A stretch of DNA of 64,000 nucleotides from Occallatibacter sp. (lineage in GTDB: Bacteria > Acidobacteriota > Terriglobia > Terriglobales > Acidobacteriaceae): assembly GCA_031296215.1 (NCBI GenBank), contig JARLGE010000112.1:1-64000 (forward strand), given 5' to 3'. The notes below the pieces were generated by a model, which saw only the letters and a program-made list of their open reading frames with translations, was not told the origin of the DNA and ran no database searches. This document shows positions 26,697-34,307 of the stretch, one piece after another. The translations under genes and the position numbers were made by a program. Position 1 is the first letter of the stretch. Every line of letters starts with the position of its first letter.

Positions 26697-26936
26697 CTAC
26701 GCCGCGTAACTGGGTTCTTTGTCGAGACTGCGCGCGGCGAACTCAATGACCGCCTTGACCTGTTCGCGATCCAGCCCGTCGAACCATTCCATCAGGTCGT
26801 CGATACTTGCGCCCGCCGCGATATTCTGGAAAATCGCCGAGACGGGCATACGCGTGCCCTTCAGCACCCAGGCCCCGCTCACCTTGCCGGGAACGCTTTC
26901 GACAGCGTCGCATTGTGACCAATCGAGATTCGGCAT
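26697..26936 (-). CDS. DUF433 antitoxin-like protein
   Basis: 79 residues. VLKGTRMPVSAIFQNIAAGASIDDLMEWFDGLDREQVKAVIEFAA is the DUF433 helical DNA-binding fold (winged-helix-like). Located immediately upstream of and abutting the DUF5615-like gene, the standard order for antitoxin first. Confidence 0.85.
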   Translation of the reverse strand: MPNLDWSQCDAVESVPGKVSGAWVLKGTRMPVSAIFQNIAAGASIDDLMEWFDGLDREQVKAVIEFAARSLDKEPSYAA

Positions 26937-26988
26937 GACGCGGACCCCCCTTCAAGAATACGCCAAAACGAGCCCATTCCAACAGCTT

Positions 26989-28311
26989 TCACGCCGCCGT
27001 CATATCCTGCCCGCGCGCCTCGCGCCCCACCAGCGCCAGGCCCGCCAGCACCAACGCAACTACGATCACCGTCACCGCCAGCACCGCGGGATAATTCCCC
27101 CACCGCTCGCAGGCCAGCGCTTGCGCCTTGCCGTTCCACGAGGTCACCAGGCCCCCAAGCTGGTAGGCCAGGCCCGGCGCCGTCGCCCGCACCGGAGCCG
27201 GCGACAGCTCCGTCAGGTAGGCCGGCACCACGCCCCACGCGCCCTGCACCATGAACTGCATCAGCACCGCGCCCGACCCCAGCGCGAACGCCGAGTGCCC
27301 GTACGCCCACATCGGAATCACCGGAATCGAGAGCATCGCCGCCGTCACTATGGCCCGCTTGCGCCCCCAGCGCTCCGAAAGCGTGCCGAACACAAAGCCG
27401 CCCAGGATCGACCCAACCCCATAGAGCACCCCGATCGTTCCCACCGTCGACGGGCTGAGCTTTGCTGCAACGGTAAGAAACGTCGGATACAGGTCCTGGG
27501 TTCCGTGCGAAAAGCTCATGAAGGCAGTCATCAGCAGCACCAGGAAGAGGAACGTAGGCAGAAATCTGACCAGCAGCATCGCCGTCCCGGCGCCTTTCTG
27601 CCTGGTCCCTCGCGCCGCTCGCTTCTTTGCCCCCGCCAGCCAAACCGGCGACTCCGCCACCCGCGCCTGCACATAGAAGACCAGCAGGGCCGGCAGCGAG
27701 CCCAGGATGAACAGCCCGCGCCAGCCAATCCCCGGCACGTGCAGCCCGGCCAGGGCGAATCCATTGAAGAAGAGAGCGAAAGCCCCCGAGGCCAGGATCG
27801 AGCCCATCGCGTAGCCTTCCTGCAGAATCCCGCTGAAGGTCCCGCGTCCCTCCTTGGGCAGCGTCTCGAAGACCAGCGCCGCGCCCACGCCCCACTCCCC
27901 GCCCATGGCCAGGCCGAACAGTGCCCGCAGCGCCAGAAGCACCCCGAGCGACGGCGCAAAGGCGCAGGCCAGCTCGATCACCGAGAAGCTCAGAATGTTC
28001 ACCATCAGCACCGGACGCCGCCCGTAGCGGTCCGCCAGAACCCCGAACAGCAGCGCCCCCACTGGGCGGAAGGCCTGGGTCAGAAACACCGTGCCAAAGA
28101 CCGCCGACGGCAACGTATGAAACTCCTTGGCGATGGCCGGAACGCAGAAGATGAGCAGGAAGAAATCAAGCGAATCCATGGTCCAGCCCAGAAACCCGGC
28201 CAGAAAAGTGTGCCGTTGCGAGCCGCTGAGCCGGCTGAAGTTATGGACAACAGACCGGAAGTGACCGGCCAGCGACGTTGCCGGGAGCGACGAAGACATA
28301 GCCGGGAGCAT
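26989..28311 (-). CDS. Major facilitator superfamily carrier (SHS/lactate-sialate-like)
   Basis: 440 residues, 12 membrane helices in two halves. GFLGWTMDSLDFFLLIF in helix 1 and GVLADRYGRRPVL in loop 2-3 resemble the SHS family of lactate and sialate:proton symporters; GGEWGVGAALVFETLP is the usual central signature. ATG 28311 and 28299 are both possible. Divergent from the VOC/YafY pair across a 66-bp spacer that holds a dyad at 28337-28354. Substrate is inferred only at family level. Confidence 0.85.
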   Translation of the reverse strand: MLPAMSSSLPATSLAGHFRSVVHNFSRLSGSQRHTFLAGFLGWTMDSLDFFLLIFCVPAIAKEFHTLPSAVFGTVFLTQAFRPVGALLFGVLADRYGRRPVLMVNILSFSVIELACAFAPSLGVLLALRALFGLAMGGEWGVGAALVFETLPKEGRGTFSGILQEGYAMGSILASGAFALFFNGFALAGLHVPGIGWRGLFILGSLPALLVFYVQARVAESPVWLAGAKKRAARGTRQKGAGTAMLLVRFLPTFLFLVLLMTAFMSFSHGTQDLYPTFLTVAAKLSPSTVGTIGVLYGVGSILGGFVFGTLSERWGRKRAIVTAAMLSIPVIPMWAYGHSAFALGSGAVLMQFMVQGAWGVVPAYLTELSPAPVRATAPGLAYQLGGLVTSWNGKAQALACERWGNYPAVLAVTVIVVALVLAGLALVGREARGQDMTAA

Positions 28312-28336
28312 ACCAGACCAAATCGCGAAAACACTA

Positions 28337-28354
28337 CTGACACAACGCTGTCAG
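28337..28354. promoter_or_regulatory. Operator-like dyad CTGACA-N6-TGTCAG
   Basis: Perfect 6-bp arms at 28337-28342 and 28349-28354, in the divergent spacer 24 bp upstream of the VOC protein start and 26 bp from the MFS start. Placed well for autoregulation by the YafY-type regulator encoded next. Confidence 0.55.
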
Positions 28355-28377
28355 CAGCACCCCTGCATGCTCAGTGC

Positions 28378-28749
28378 ATGAACAAAACAATCAGCTGGTT
28401 CGAAATTCCTGCGCTTGACCTGAAGCGGGCAAGTGCGTTCTACGAGCAGATCCTCGCAGTCACCCTCAACCACGGCGACATGGGCCCCACCTCGCTCGCC
28501 GTCTTCCCCTACGATCGCGACCACTCGACCGGCGGCACCCTGATCACCGGTACGGGGTTCAAGCCATCCATCGAGGGCTCGGTCCTCTACCTCAATGCAG
28601 GAGAGTCGCTGGACGCCGTGCTGGCCCGCATTGCGCCGGCCGGCGGAACGATTGTCCTGCCTCGCACCGAACTCCCGCCGGGCATGGGCGCTTATGCCCA
28701 TTTTCTCGACACGGAAGGCAACCGCGTTGGACTGCACGCTTACGCCTGA
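28378..28749 (+). CDS. VOC (glyoxalase/bleomycin-resistance) family protein
   Basis: 123 residues. WFEIPALDLKRASAFYEQIL is the first beta-alpha unit and MGAYAHFLDTEGNRVGLHAYA the last strand-turn of the vicinal-oxygen-chelate fold. The start ATG 28378 gives the family-like N-terminus M-N-K-T-I-S-W-F. The WYL regulator gene begins 12 nt after the stop, so the two are cotranscribed. Enzyme activity and metal are not predictable. Confidence 0.88.
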   Translation: MNKTISWFEIPALDLKRASAFYEQILAVTLNHGDMGPTSLAVFPYDRDHSTGGTLITGTGFKPSIEGSVLYLNAGESLDAVLARIAPAGGTIVLPRTELPPGMGAYAHFLDTEGNRVGLHAYA

Positions 28750-28761
28750 TACCTTTGCTGC

Positions 28762-29442
28762 ATGCGGCGCGCCGACCGGCTCTTCCAGATCGTCCAACAC
28801 CTGCGTGCGCGGCGGCTTACCACCGCCGCGCAACTGGCCCAATTGCTCGCCGTCTCCGAGCGCACCGTCTACCGCGACATTCGCGACCTGTCGCTATCCG
28901 GCATTCCCGTCCATGGCGAGGCTGGTGTCGGCTACTGCCTCGACCGGTCTTTCGAGCTCACAGCCCTCATGTTCACTCCCGATGAAGTCGAAGCCGTGGT
29001 CGTGGGGCTCCGCATGGCGCAGGCCTTCGGCGGGCACAGGCTTCGCAACGCCTCGGTGACCGCTCTCGACAAGGTCGTCCTGGCCCTGCCCAAGCACCGC
29101 CGTGCGGAGGTCGAGCGCCCGCAAATCTACGTCCCGCCGGTGCATGCGCACGCGGAGGTCGACCCGATGCGGGAGACGCTGAGTTCCGCGATCAACGACC
29201 GGGCCCTGCTGCGCCTCACCTATGCAGACGACAGCCGCAAGAAGACCGAGAGGGACGTTGAGCCTCTCGCGCTGCATTTCTGGGGCTCGGTGTGGACGCT
29301 GGCGGCATGGTGCCGGAAGCGGCGCGACTTCCGCAACTTCCGCCTCGACCGGATCGAGACGTGCGCACGCACGGGCGAAACCTTCAAGGATGATCCGGGC
29401 AAGACTCTCAGCGACTTTCTTCGCGCAGTGGGCGTGCGGTAG
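28762..29442 (+). CDS. YafY-type HTH/WYL transcriptional regulator
   Basis: 226 residues. Residues 1-60 form an HTH_11 winged helix (RLFQIVQHLRARRLTTAAQLAQ, then VSERTVYRDIRDLS). The C-terminal WYL-type ligand-binding domain (about 135-205) contains LRLTYADDSRKKTERDVEPLAL and the aromatic LAAWCRKRRDFRNFRLDRI. Pairing with a VOC gene is common. Likely binds the dyad at 28337-28354. Confidence 0.9.
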   Translation: MRRADRLFQIVQHLRARRLTTAAQLAQLLAVSERTVYRDIRDLSLSGIPVHGEAGVGYCLDRSFELTALMFTPDEVEAVVVGLRMAQAFGGHRLRNASVTALDKVVLALPKHRRAEVERPQIYVPPVHAHAEVDPMRETLSSAINDRALLRLTYADDSRKKTERDVEPLALHFWGSVWTLAAWCRKRRDFRNFRLDRIETCARTGETFKDDPGKTLSDFLRAVGVR

Positions 29443-29466
29443 ACCGGCCACCGAAAGAATTAGCAA

Positions 29467-29484
29467 TATTTGTTGCAACGAATA
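29467..29484. promoter_or_regulatory. Palindrome TATTTGTTGCAACGAATA
   Basis: 18-bp palindrome with one mismatched pair, core GTTGCAAC, about 153 bp upstream of the YceI gene. Size and symmetry suit a MarR-family dimer, and a MarR gene follows yceI. Confidence 0.5.
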
Positions 29485-29636
29485 CTTCCCCTGCCGCGTC
29501 TGATCAACATACGCAAGTTTCGCGCGGAGCGCTTTGCCTCCGGTACCTCTGCCCGCGCACACCCGGCCCGAGTCTCCGGACTCCATCCATCAACCAGAGC
29601 GGCCCCACGGCCCGGCACCGAAAGGAAACTCCACCT

Positions 29637-30212
29637 ATGAATCGTTTCACCCTCGTCACCGGCATTCTCGCCCTGGCTGCTCCCCTGGCCCTGGCGCAAA
29701 CCTCCACCTGGGCCTCTGATCCGGCTCACAGTGAAGTCGACTTCTCCATCACCCACCTGACTATCTCCAATGTCCACGGCCGCTTCGGCCATGTCACGAC
29801 CACCATCGTCATGAACGACGCCGACATTACCAAGTCCACCGTCAACGCCACCATCGACGTCACCGGCGTGGACACCGGCGAGGATGCCCGCAACAACCAC
29901 CTCAAGAGCCCCGATTTCTTTGACGTGGCCACCATGCCAACCGCCACGTTCACGAGCACCAGCGTGGCCAAGTCCGCGACAGGGCTGACCATCGCCGGCA
30001 ACCTCACCCTGCACGGCGTCACCAAGCCAGTGGTTCTCACCGCTGAGGGCCCGCGCGGCCCGGCGCCGGGCATGGATCACAAGCAGCACGCCGGCTTCTC
30101 CGCTTCCACCACCATCAAGCGATCCGACTTCGGCATCGGCTCCAAGTTTCCTGCTGCCATGGTCGGCGACGACGTCAAGCTCAACATCGAACTCGATGTC
30201 GCCAAGCAGTAA
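29637..30212 (+). CDS. YceI-family periplasmic protein
   Basis: 191 residues. Signal peptide 1-20 (MNRFTLVTGILALAAPLALA). The lipocalin-like YceI barrel follows: WASDPAHSEVDFSITHLTISNVHGRFG, then LKSPDFFDVATMPTATFTST and LTIAGNLTLHGVTKPVVL. Relatives bind isoprenoid chains. AAAGGAA lies about 8 nt before the ATG. Followed by a MarR regulator gene; a hairpin lies between them. Confidence 0.94.
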   Translation: MNRFTLVTGILALAAPLALAQTSTWASDPAHSEVDFSITHLTISNVHGRFGHVTTTIVMNDADITKSTVNATIDVTGVDTGEDARNNHLKSPDFFDVATMPTATFTSTSVAKSATGLTIAGNLTLHGVTKPVVLTAEGPRGPAPGMDHKQHAGFSASTTIKRSDFGIGSKFPAAMVGDDVKLNIELDVAKQ

Positions 30213-30262
30213 CCGTTCCCTGGGAGCCGGTCCATCCAGGCCGGCCCCGCATTCGGGCCCAT

Positions 30263-30299
30263 GTTGTTGGGTGCGGCCGTTCCACCCCCACCCAACAAC
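30263..30299. promoter_or_regulatory. Perfect 11-bp inverted repeat between yceI and marR
   Basis: Arms 30263-30273 and 30289-30299 (GTTGTTGGGTG / CACCCAACAAC), 15-nt loop, no T-run after it. May be a partial terminator reducing marR expression, or an operator. Confidence 0.5.
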
Positions 30300-30340
30300 C
30301 TTCGCCGCATTCATCAAGCCACAGAGCCGGGAGTAATCGG

Positions 30341-30874
30341 ATGGCCGGTCTCAAGGCCGAAATCGCGCAGCGGTTGCCCTTTTCCAGCATCGAGGAAGAG
30401 GCGCTGCTCAGCCTGCTACGCACCTCCGACTGCCTGCAACGCGCCTTCCAGCGCAGAACCCGCGACTGGGGCATCACCTCAACCCAATACAACGTGCTCA
30501 GGATTCTGCGCGGGGCCCAGCCGCGGGGGCTTACTTGCTCGGCCATCGGCGGCCGCATGATCACCGCCGAGCCGGATATTACCCGGCTGCTCAAGCGGCT
30601 CAAAACGCTGAACTTCATCCGCCAGCAGCGCGACCGCCAGGACCGCCGCGTGGTCTGGACAAGGATCTCCGCATCCGGACTTGACCTGCTCCGGGAGATG
30701 GACCCGGTCATTCGGCAACTGCCAGCAGTTTTGCTCGGCCACATGGGTGAACGTGAACTGGCCGATTTCATCCGCCTGCTGGAACGGGCGCGCACCCGAA
30801 GTGGTGAAGCGCAGGCGTCCTTAAGCTGCGGCGGGGAGGCATGTGAACAAATGACCTCAGCGGGGGCAGGATAA
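30341..30874 (+). CDS. MarR-family transcriptional regulator
   Basis: 177 residues. The winged helix spans about 45-110: TSTQYNVLRILRGAQPRGLTCSAIGGRMI, ITRLLKRLKTLNFIRQQRDRQDRRVV with the conserved wing DRRDRR-like sequence. Flanking helices form the dimer. Downstream of yceI on the same strand; probable local regulator, by context only. Confidence 0.9.
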   Translation: MAGLKAEIAQRLPFSSIEEEALLSLLRTSDCLQRAFQRRTRDWGITSTQYNVLRILRGAQPRGLTCSAIGGRMITAEPDITRLLKRLKTLNFIRQQRDRQDRRVVWTRISASGLDLLREMDPVIRQLPAVLLGHMGERELADFIRLLERARTRSGEAQASLSCGGEACEQMTSAGAG

Positions 30875-30903
30875 CGGGAGCGAAGAGGAAATGGATGAGA
30901 GCT

Positions 30904-31683
30904 TTAGCGGCCTAGAACCTTCTGAGCGACCGTTTCCTCATCCGCCTCCGATTGAATGATTTTATTGTGCAGGCAATAAAGAGCCAATTCGAGCCGGTCT
31001 GAAACGCCCAGCTTGTCGTAGATCTTGCGCAGGTAATTCTTGATCACCTGTTCCGTGGTTCCCAGTTGGAAGGCAATCTCCTTGTTGCGCTTGCCCTGGG
31101 TAATACAGGTAATGATGGCCATCTCCTTGGGCGAAAGCTTGGGCTGCGTTCGCGGGCTCACCAAGGCGGCCGCCTGAGAGCGATAAGCCTCAATCACCCA
31201 ATTCACCGACTGATTGTCGATCCAGGTTTCGCCCGCAGCGATGCGGCGCACACAGCGCACCAGCAGGTCGGGCGAGATGGACCGCGAGATGATGCCGCGA
31301 ACGCCCCGCCGGTAAAGCTCCACGGTGTGGTTTTCATCAGCCTGCAACGCCTGCACAATCAGCTTGGCTTCCGGTGCAGACCGCAAAAGGTCGGGAATGA
31401 CGTTGGCGGTACCGGCCAGCATGCTCCCTTCAAGCAGGACGATATCGGTGGGATAGCGCTCAATGGCCAAACGCAGGTTCTCGATCGAATCCGCCTGGGC
31501 CACCACCCGCAGGTCGTCTTCCAAGGCAAAGACCTTGCGAATGCCGACACGGTAGATCGCCTGGGAATCCGCGATGATAATGCGAATGGTCCCCGGCTTT
31601 ACCGGGCCATCCACTGTCTCGCCATCTGAAGATCCGTCCAAAAATTCCATAGAGAATGCTGCCAGCGTAACCTGGGCAGTCAC
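30904..31683 (-). CDS. LuxR/NarL-type regulator with degenerate receiver domain
   Basis: 259 residues. Residues about 32-150 follow the receiver fold, but the phospho-acceptor Asp is Glu85 (DIVLLE), the second acidic-pocket residue is Ser40-Gln41 in place of Asp, and the switch Lys is Arg134. Residues about 185-245 are a GerE/LuxR helix-turn-helix (LSPKEMAIITCITQGKRNKEIAFQLG, VKNYLRKIYDKLGV). GTG 31683 overlaps the PilZ stop (GTGA), so translation is coupled; ATG 31650 is an alternative. Activity is probably not controlled by phosphorylation. Confidence 0.9.
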   Translation of the reverse strand: MTAQVTLAAFSMEFLDGSSDGETVDGPVKPGTIRIIIADSQAIYRVGIRKVFALEDDLRVVAQADSIENLRLAIERYPTDIVLLEGSMLAGTANVIPDLLRSAPEAKLIVQALQADENHTVELYRRGVRGIISRSISPDLLVRCVRRIAAGETWIDNQSVNWVIEAYRSQAAALVSPRTQPKLSPKEMAIITCITQGKRNKEIAFQLGTTEQVIKNYLRKIYDKLGVSDRLELALYCLHNKIIQSEADEETVAQKVLGR

Positions 31684-32051
31684 TGCTCGGCGAACTGGTA
31701 ATCGTCGATCGTGGCCGCAGCAAGGTACTGAGCGTTACTTAAGGAACATCGTACCACACGTCCCAGGCAATGGACCAGAACATCGTGCAGGGTACCCAGC
31801 ACCGCACCTGGCATTCGAATGGAAAAACGGATCTCAAGACCGACCGGCAACGCCTGATCGAGCTCGAAAAGTAACCCGCTGGCGGAGACGTTGCGCGTCT
31901 TGGCCACGACTTCGCCTTTACTGGTTGTGAGCACCACGGGCAGCGTCAGAGGAAAGCGAACCGCGCAGCGCACTTCGTTGCGCGGACCGCTGTGACTAGA
32001 GACGGCGGGCGAAACCGGCAATCCGGTATTCAAAGCGTTCATTGGCTGCAC
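31680..32051 (-). CDS. PilZ-domain protein (cyclic-di-GMP binding)
   Basis: 123 residues. Arg24/Arg28/Arg32 provide the RxxxR motif and NVSASG (54-59) the second ligand motif of PilZ; both are complete, so c-di-GMP binding is likely. The remaining beta-barrel is standard. It directly precedes and overlaps the receiver-LuxR gene, which suggests a single regulatory unit. Confidence 0.88.
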   Translation of the reverse strand: MQPMNALNTGLPVSPAVSSHSGPRNEVRCAVRFPLTLPVVLTTSKGEVVAKTRNVSASGLLFELDQALPVGLEIRFSIRMPGAVLGTLHDVLVHCLGRVVRCSLSNAQYLAAATIDDYQFAEQ

Positions 32052-32270
32052 CCAGGGCCCAATTGGGGCTCAAGTCACTCTAAACCCTCAGTTCCGATTC
32101 CACCAACGGCACCAAAGTTTCCGTCAAAAGTAACCGCGCAATTCGGGACGGGAATTCACTTTCAGGATTCCCTCCACGGCGACCATGGTTGCGTTCCTTC
32201 AGAGCCTGAACGAGCGCCCCAGTGTATAGACAAAGTAGTAAAGAGTCACCACCCTTGGCGCCGGGTCAGG

Positions 32271-33572
32271 TTACCAATTCCCTTCTCGGGTGCTCTCTTT
32301 GGGATCTTGTGGAAAAAATGCAGCCGATGCGCCCACCCATTCCTGATTTTTGTTGTGGTCTACGCCCATCATCCTGCCCCGCCCCAGCCGCACCAGGCAA
32401 AGCGCCGGTGTCAGGCTGCCGCCATCCGGCCACAGGTAGAGAATCCTGATCTCGGCCTGGGTCAGCCCGCTGGGGGTCTCGATTGTGTATTCAAAACGCA
32501 TGCGCTGCTGAAGCAGAAACTCCCCCCGTTTCGCAGCCGGAATTGCTTCGAGGTCCGCTTGTGTGGGCGCGAACTGGATCCCCTTGCCGGCAAAGGAAAA
32601 CAGCGGCTTGAGCAGCAACTCTTCATAAGTTGTCTGCGGTCCGGCCTGGGACGGAACCGGCACAGCGGCCGCAACCAGTTGCGCTCGCCCGGTGCCCTCC
32701 AGAAAATCGCTCAGGAACACAGCCGCAGGCACCGCCGGATGGGGTGCGGGCGGAGCCGACAGCCAGGGCAGGGAGAACTTCGAGATCAGGAAGTACCAGT
32801 TGGGATGGCCGGCCCACTCCACATCCCAGGCGTGGGTCCAGTCAAACGGCAGCTCGACCTCACGCGCCAACAACTCGTCGGCAATGGCCCGGTTGTAGAT
32901 GCGGTGGATCGGAACCAGTCGCCCGGCTCCGTCGCGGTAATGCAGCTTGTCGCCCACCGCTACCAGGCTCCGGATATCCACCACCGCAATCCCCAGGCGG
33001 CGCGCGGTCACCAGGAAGTCCGGCAGGGTCTTCTGGTGTTCGGGATCCAGTTCGGTGAGCACCACGTTCACCGGGTCGTGGCCGCCCAAAACAATCTTCG
33101 CCAACAAGGCCCAATAGCCGCCTTCGTCCAGTCCTCCCAGAAAACTCCACAGCGATTCCGGCAACCCGTATGCCTGTCGATACGCCGTAGTCAGAACCTG
33201 CTGGTACCCGTAGACGGAGGGAAACGCCTGGATCTCGACCAGCCGCGGCGCCAGTTCCCCGTTCCCACTCCGTACCAAAGCAAAGTCGGCGGTCACAAAA
33301 TGCGGATGCGCGGTTTCGCCGGCAGCCGTGTAGCCCACGGGAATCGCCAGTCGCGCGGCTGCCAGGCAGGCATGGTTTCGCAGCAGGCTCTCAGTCAGTT
33401 CCGCCCCTGCCGCCGCCATCGCCTCGACAAGGTCCTGAGGAAGGAAGACCGGTGTCTCCGCAATGCGGAACTCCACGCGCGTCCCGCAACGCTCCTCCAG
33501 GTTTCTCAACAGCCAGGTATAGCGGTCCGGAGTGTACCCCGCATTGAATCGTCTGCGCAATTCAGGAATCAA
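32271..33572 (-). CDS. Uncharacterised protein with possible ATP-grasp-like C-terminal half
   Basis: 433 residues, soluble, no signal peptide. Residues about 105-120 hold LVEIQAFPSVYGYQ and about 320-335 LLKPLFSFAGKGIQF; the Lys-Pro plus Gly-Lys-Gly arrangement resembles the nucleotide-binding strand-loop of ATP-grasp ligases. The middle is rich in aromatic residues (HAWDVEWAGHPNWYF). No partner genes are near. A carbon-nitrogen or peptide-type ligase is a guess. The start ATG 33572 is the longest frame; no clear ribosome site was seen. Confidence 0.75.
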   Translation of the reverse strand: MIPELRRRFNAGYTPDRYTWLLRNLEERCGTRVEFRIAETPVFLPQDLVEAMAAAGAELTESLLRNHACLAAARLAIPVGYTAAGETAHPHFVTADFALVRSGNGELAPRLVEIQAFPSVYGYQQVLTTAYRQAYGLPESLWSFLGGLDEGGYWALLAKIVLGGHDPVNVVLTELDPEHQKTLPDFLVTARRLGIAVVDIRSLVAVGDKLHYRDGAGRLVPIHRIYNRAIADELLAREVELPFDWTHAWDVEWAGHPNWYFLISKFSLPWLSAPPAPHPAVPAAVFLSDFLEGTGRAQLVAAAVPVPSQAGPQTTYEELLLKPLFSFAGKGIQFAPTQADLEAIPAAKRGEFLLQQRMRFEYTIETPSGLTQAEIRILYLWPDGGSLTPALCLVRLGRGRMMGVDHNKNQEWVGASAAFFPQDPKESTREGNW

Positions 33573-33818
33573 GGCCAGCCCCTCAAGGGAACCAATCTCC
33601 GCTTTCGACTAAGATACCGCCCCGGAACGCTCCGCCCCCAAAAAGCCTTTACCAGCGCGCCTAAACAGCCACATCGACACGCTCTGGCACGCAATGAGCT
33701 TCCGGACGCATTGTATAAAAAACAAACAATGATTGACAAAAAGTTACTCTTGTTGTAGCTATGGTGCAACTTTTAGGTTACATTGGATACAAAGTTTCCA
33801 CAAAGGAGTACCACATTT

Positions 33819-34307
33819 ATGACTTCCACCGCCATTAAATTCCGTCTGTCTCTAATCGCCTGCGTTCTGGTAGCCTACACCGGTTGTGCGGCAGCCAGCC
33901 CCGTCACCGTTCATCTTGTGCCGGATGTGGCCGCTGTCAGTTCGGTCATCGTCAGCCCACTACCGCAGGCTCTGGCCCACAGCCCGATCATCATTCCGCC
34001 CCCGGTGCCGCAAGCTCTGGCCCACAGCCCGATCATCATTCCGCCCCCAGTGCCGCAGGCCCTGGCCTTCAGCCCGATCATCATTCCGCCCCCGGTGCCG
34101 CAAGCTCTGGCCCACAGCCCGATCATCATTCCACCCCCAGTGCCGCAGGCCCTGGCCTTCAGCCCGATCATCATTCCGCCCCCGGTGCCCCAGGCCCTGG
34201 CCCACAGCCCGATCATCATTCCGCCGCCCGTGCCGCAGGCCTTGGCCCACAGCCCGATCATCATCCCGCCGCCGGTGCCCCAGGCCAGCCATTCGTGGCA
34301 GGCCTAG
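33819..34307 (+). CDS. Exported proline-rich protein made of seven 15-residue tandem repeats
   Basis: 162 residues. Signal peptide about 1-28 with a Cys in YTGCAAA that could be a weak lipobox. After a 20-residue linker, the unit PQALAHSPIIIPPPV is repeated seven times, with His/Phe alternation at one position, then a short tail. At DNA level the unit is 45 bp, 33963-34277, nearly identical between copies. Start ATG 33819 has AAAGGAG 10 nt upstream. Upstream DNA is AT-rich with a TTGACA at 33733-33738. No homologous family is known to me; an extended surface or envelope protein is likely. Confidence 0.8.
   Translation: MTSTAIKFRLSLIACVLVAYTGCAAASPVTVHLVPDVAAVSSVIVSPLPQALAHSPIIIPPPVPQALAHSPIIIPPPVPQALAFSPIIIPPPVPQALAHSPIIIPPPVPQALAFSPIIIPPPVPQALAHSPIIIPPPVPQALAHSPIIIPPPVPQASHSWQA
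33963..34277 (+). repeat. Seven 45-bp in-frame tandem repeats
   Basis: Units begin CCGCAGGCTCTGGCCCACAG-like and differ at only a few positions, mostly silent, apart from the codon swap giving His or Phe. The unit length is a multiple of three, so other frames stay open as well; only the frame with the signal peptide is taken as real. Copy number is likely to vary among strains. Confidence 0.9.

Noticed and set aside
26719-28749. 676-residue plus-strand frame ending in the VOC protein
   Set aside because: Only the last 123 codons (from 28378) look like a protein family; the rest is antisense to the DUF433 and MFS genes.
30904-31683. Intact phosphorylatable response regulator
   Set aside because: Acceptor Asp, second acidic residue and switch Lys are all replaced, so the standard call was downgraded to pseudo-receiver.
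33963-34277. CRISPR-like array
   Set aside because: The 45-bp units are contiguous without unique spacers and form one protein-coding frame with signal peptide and ribosome site.
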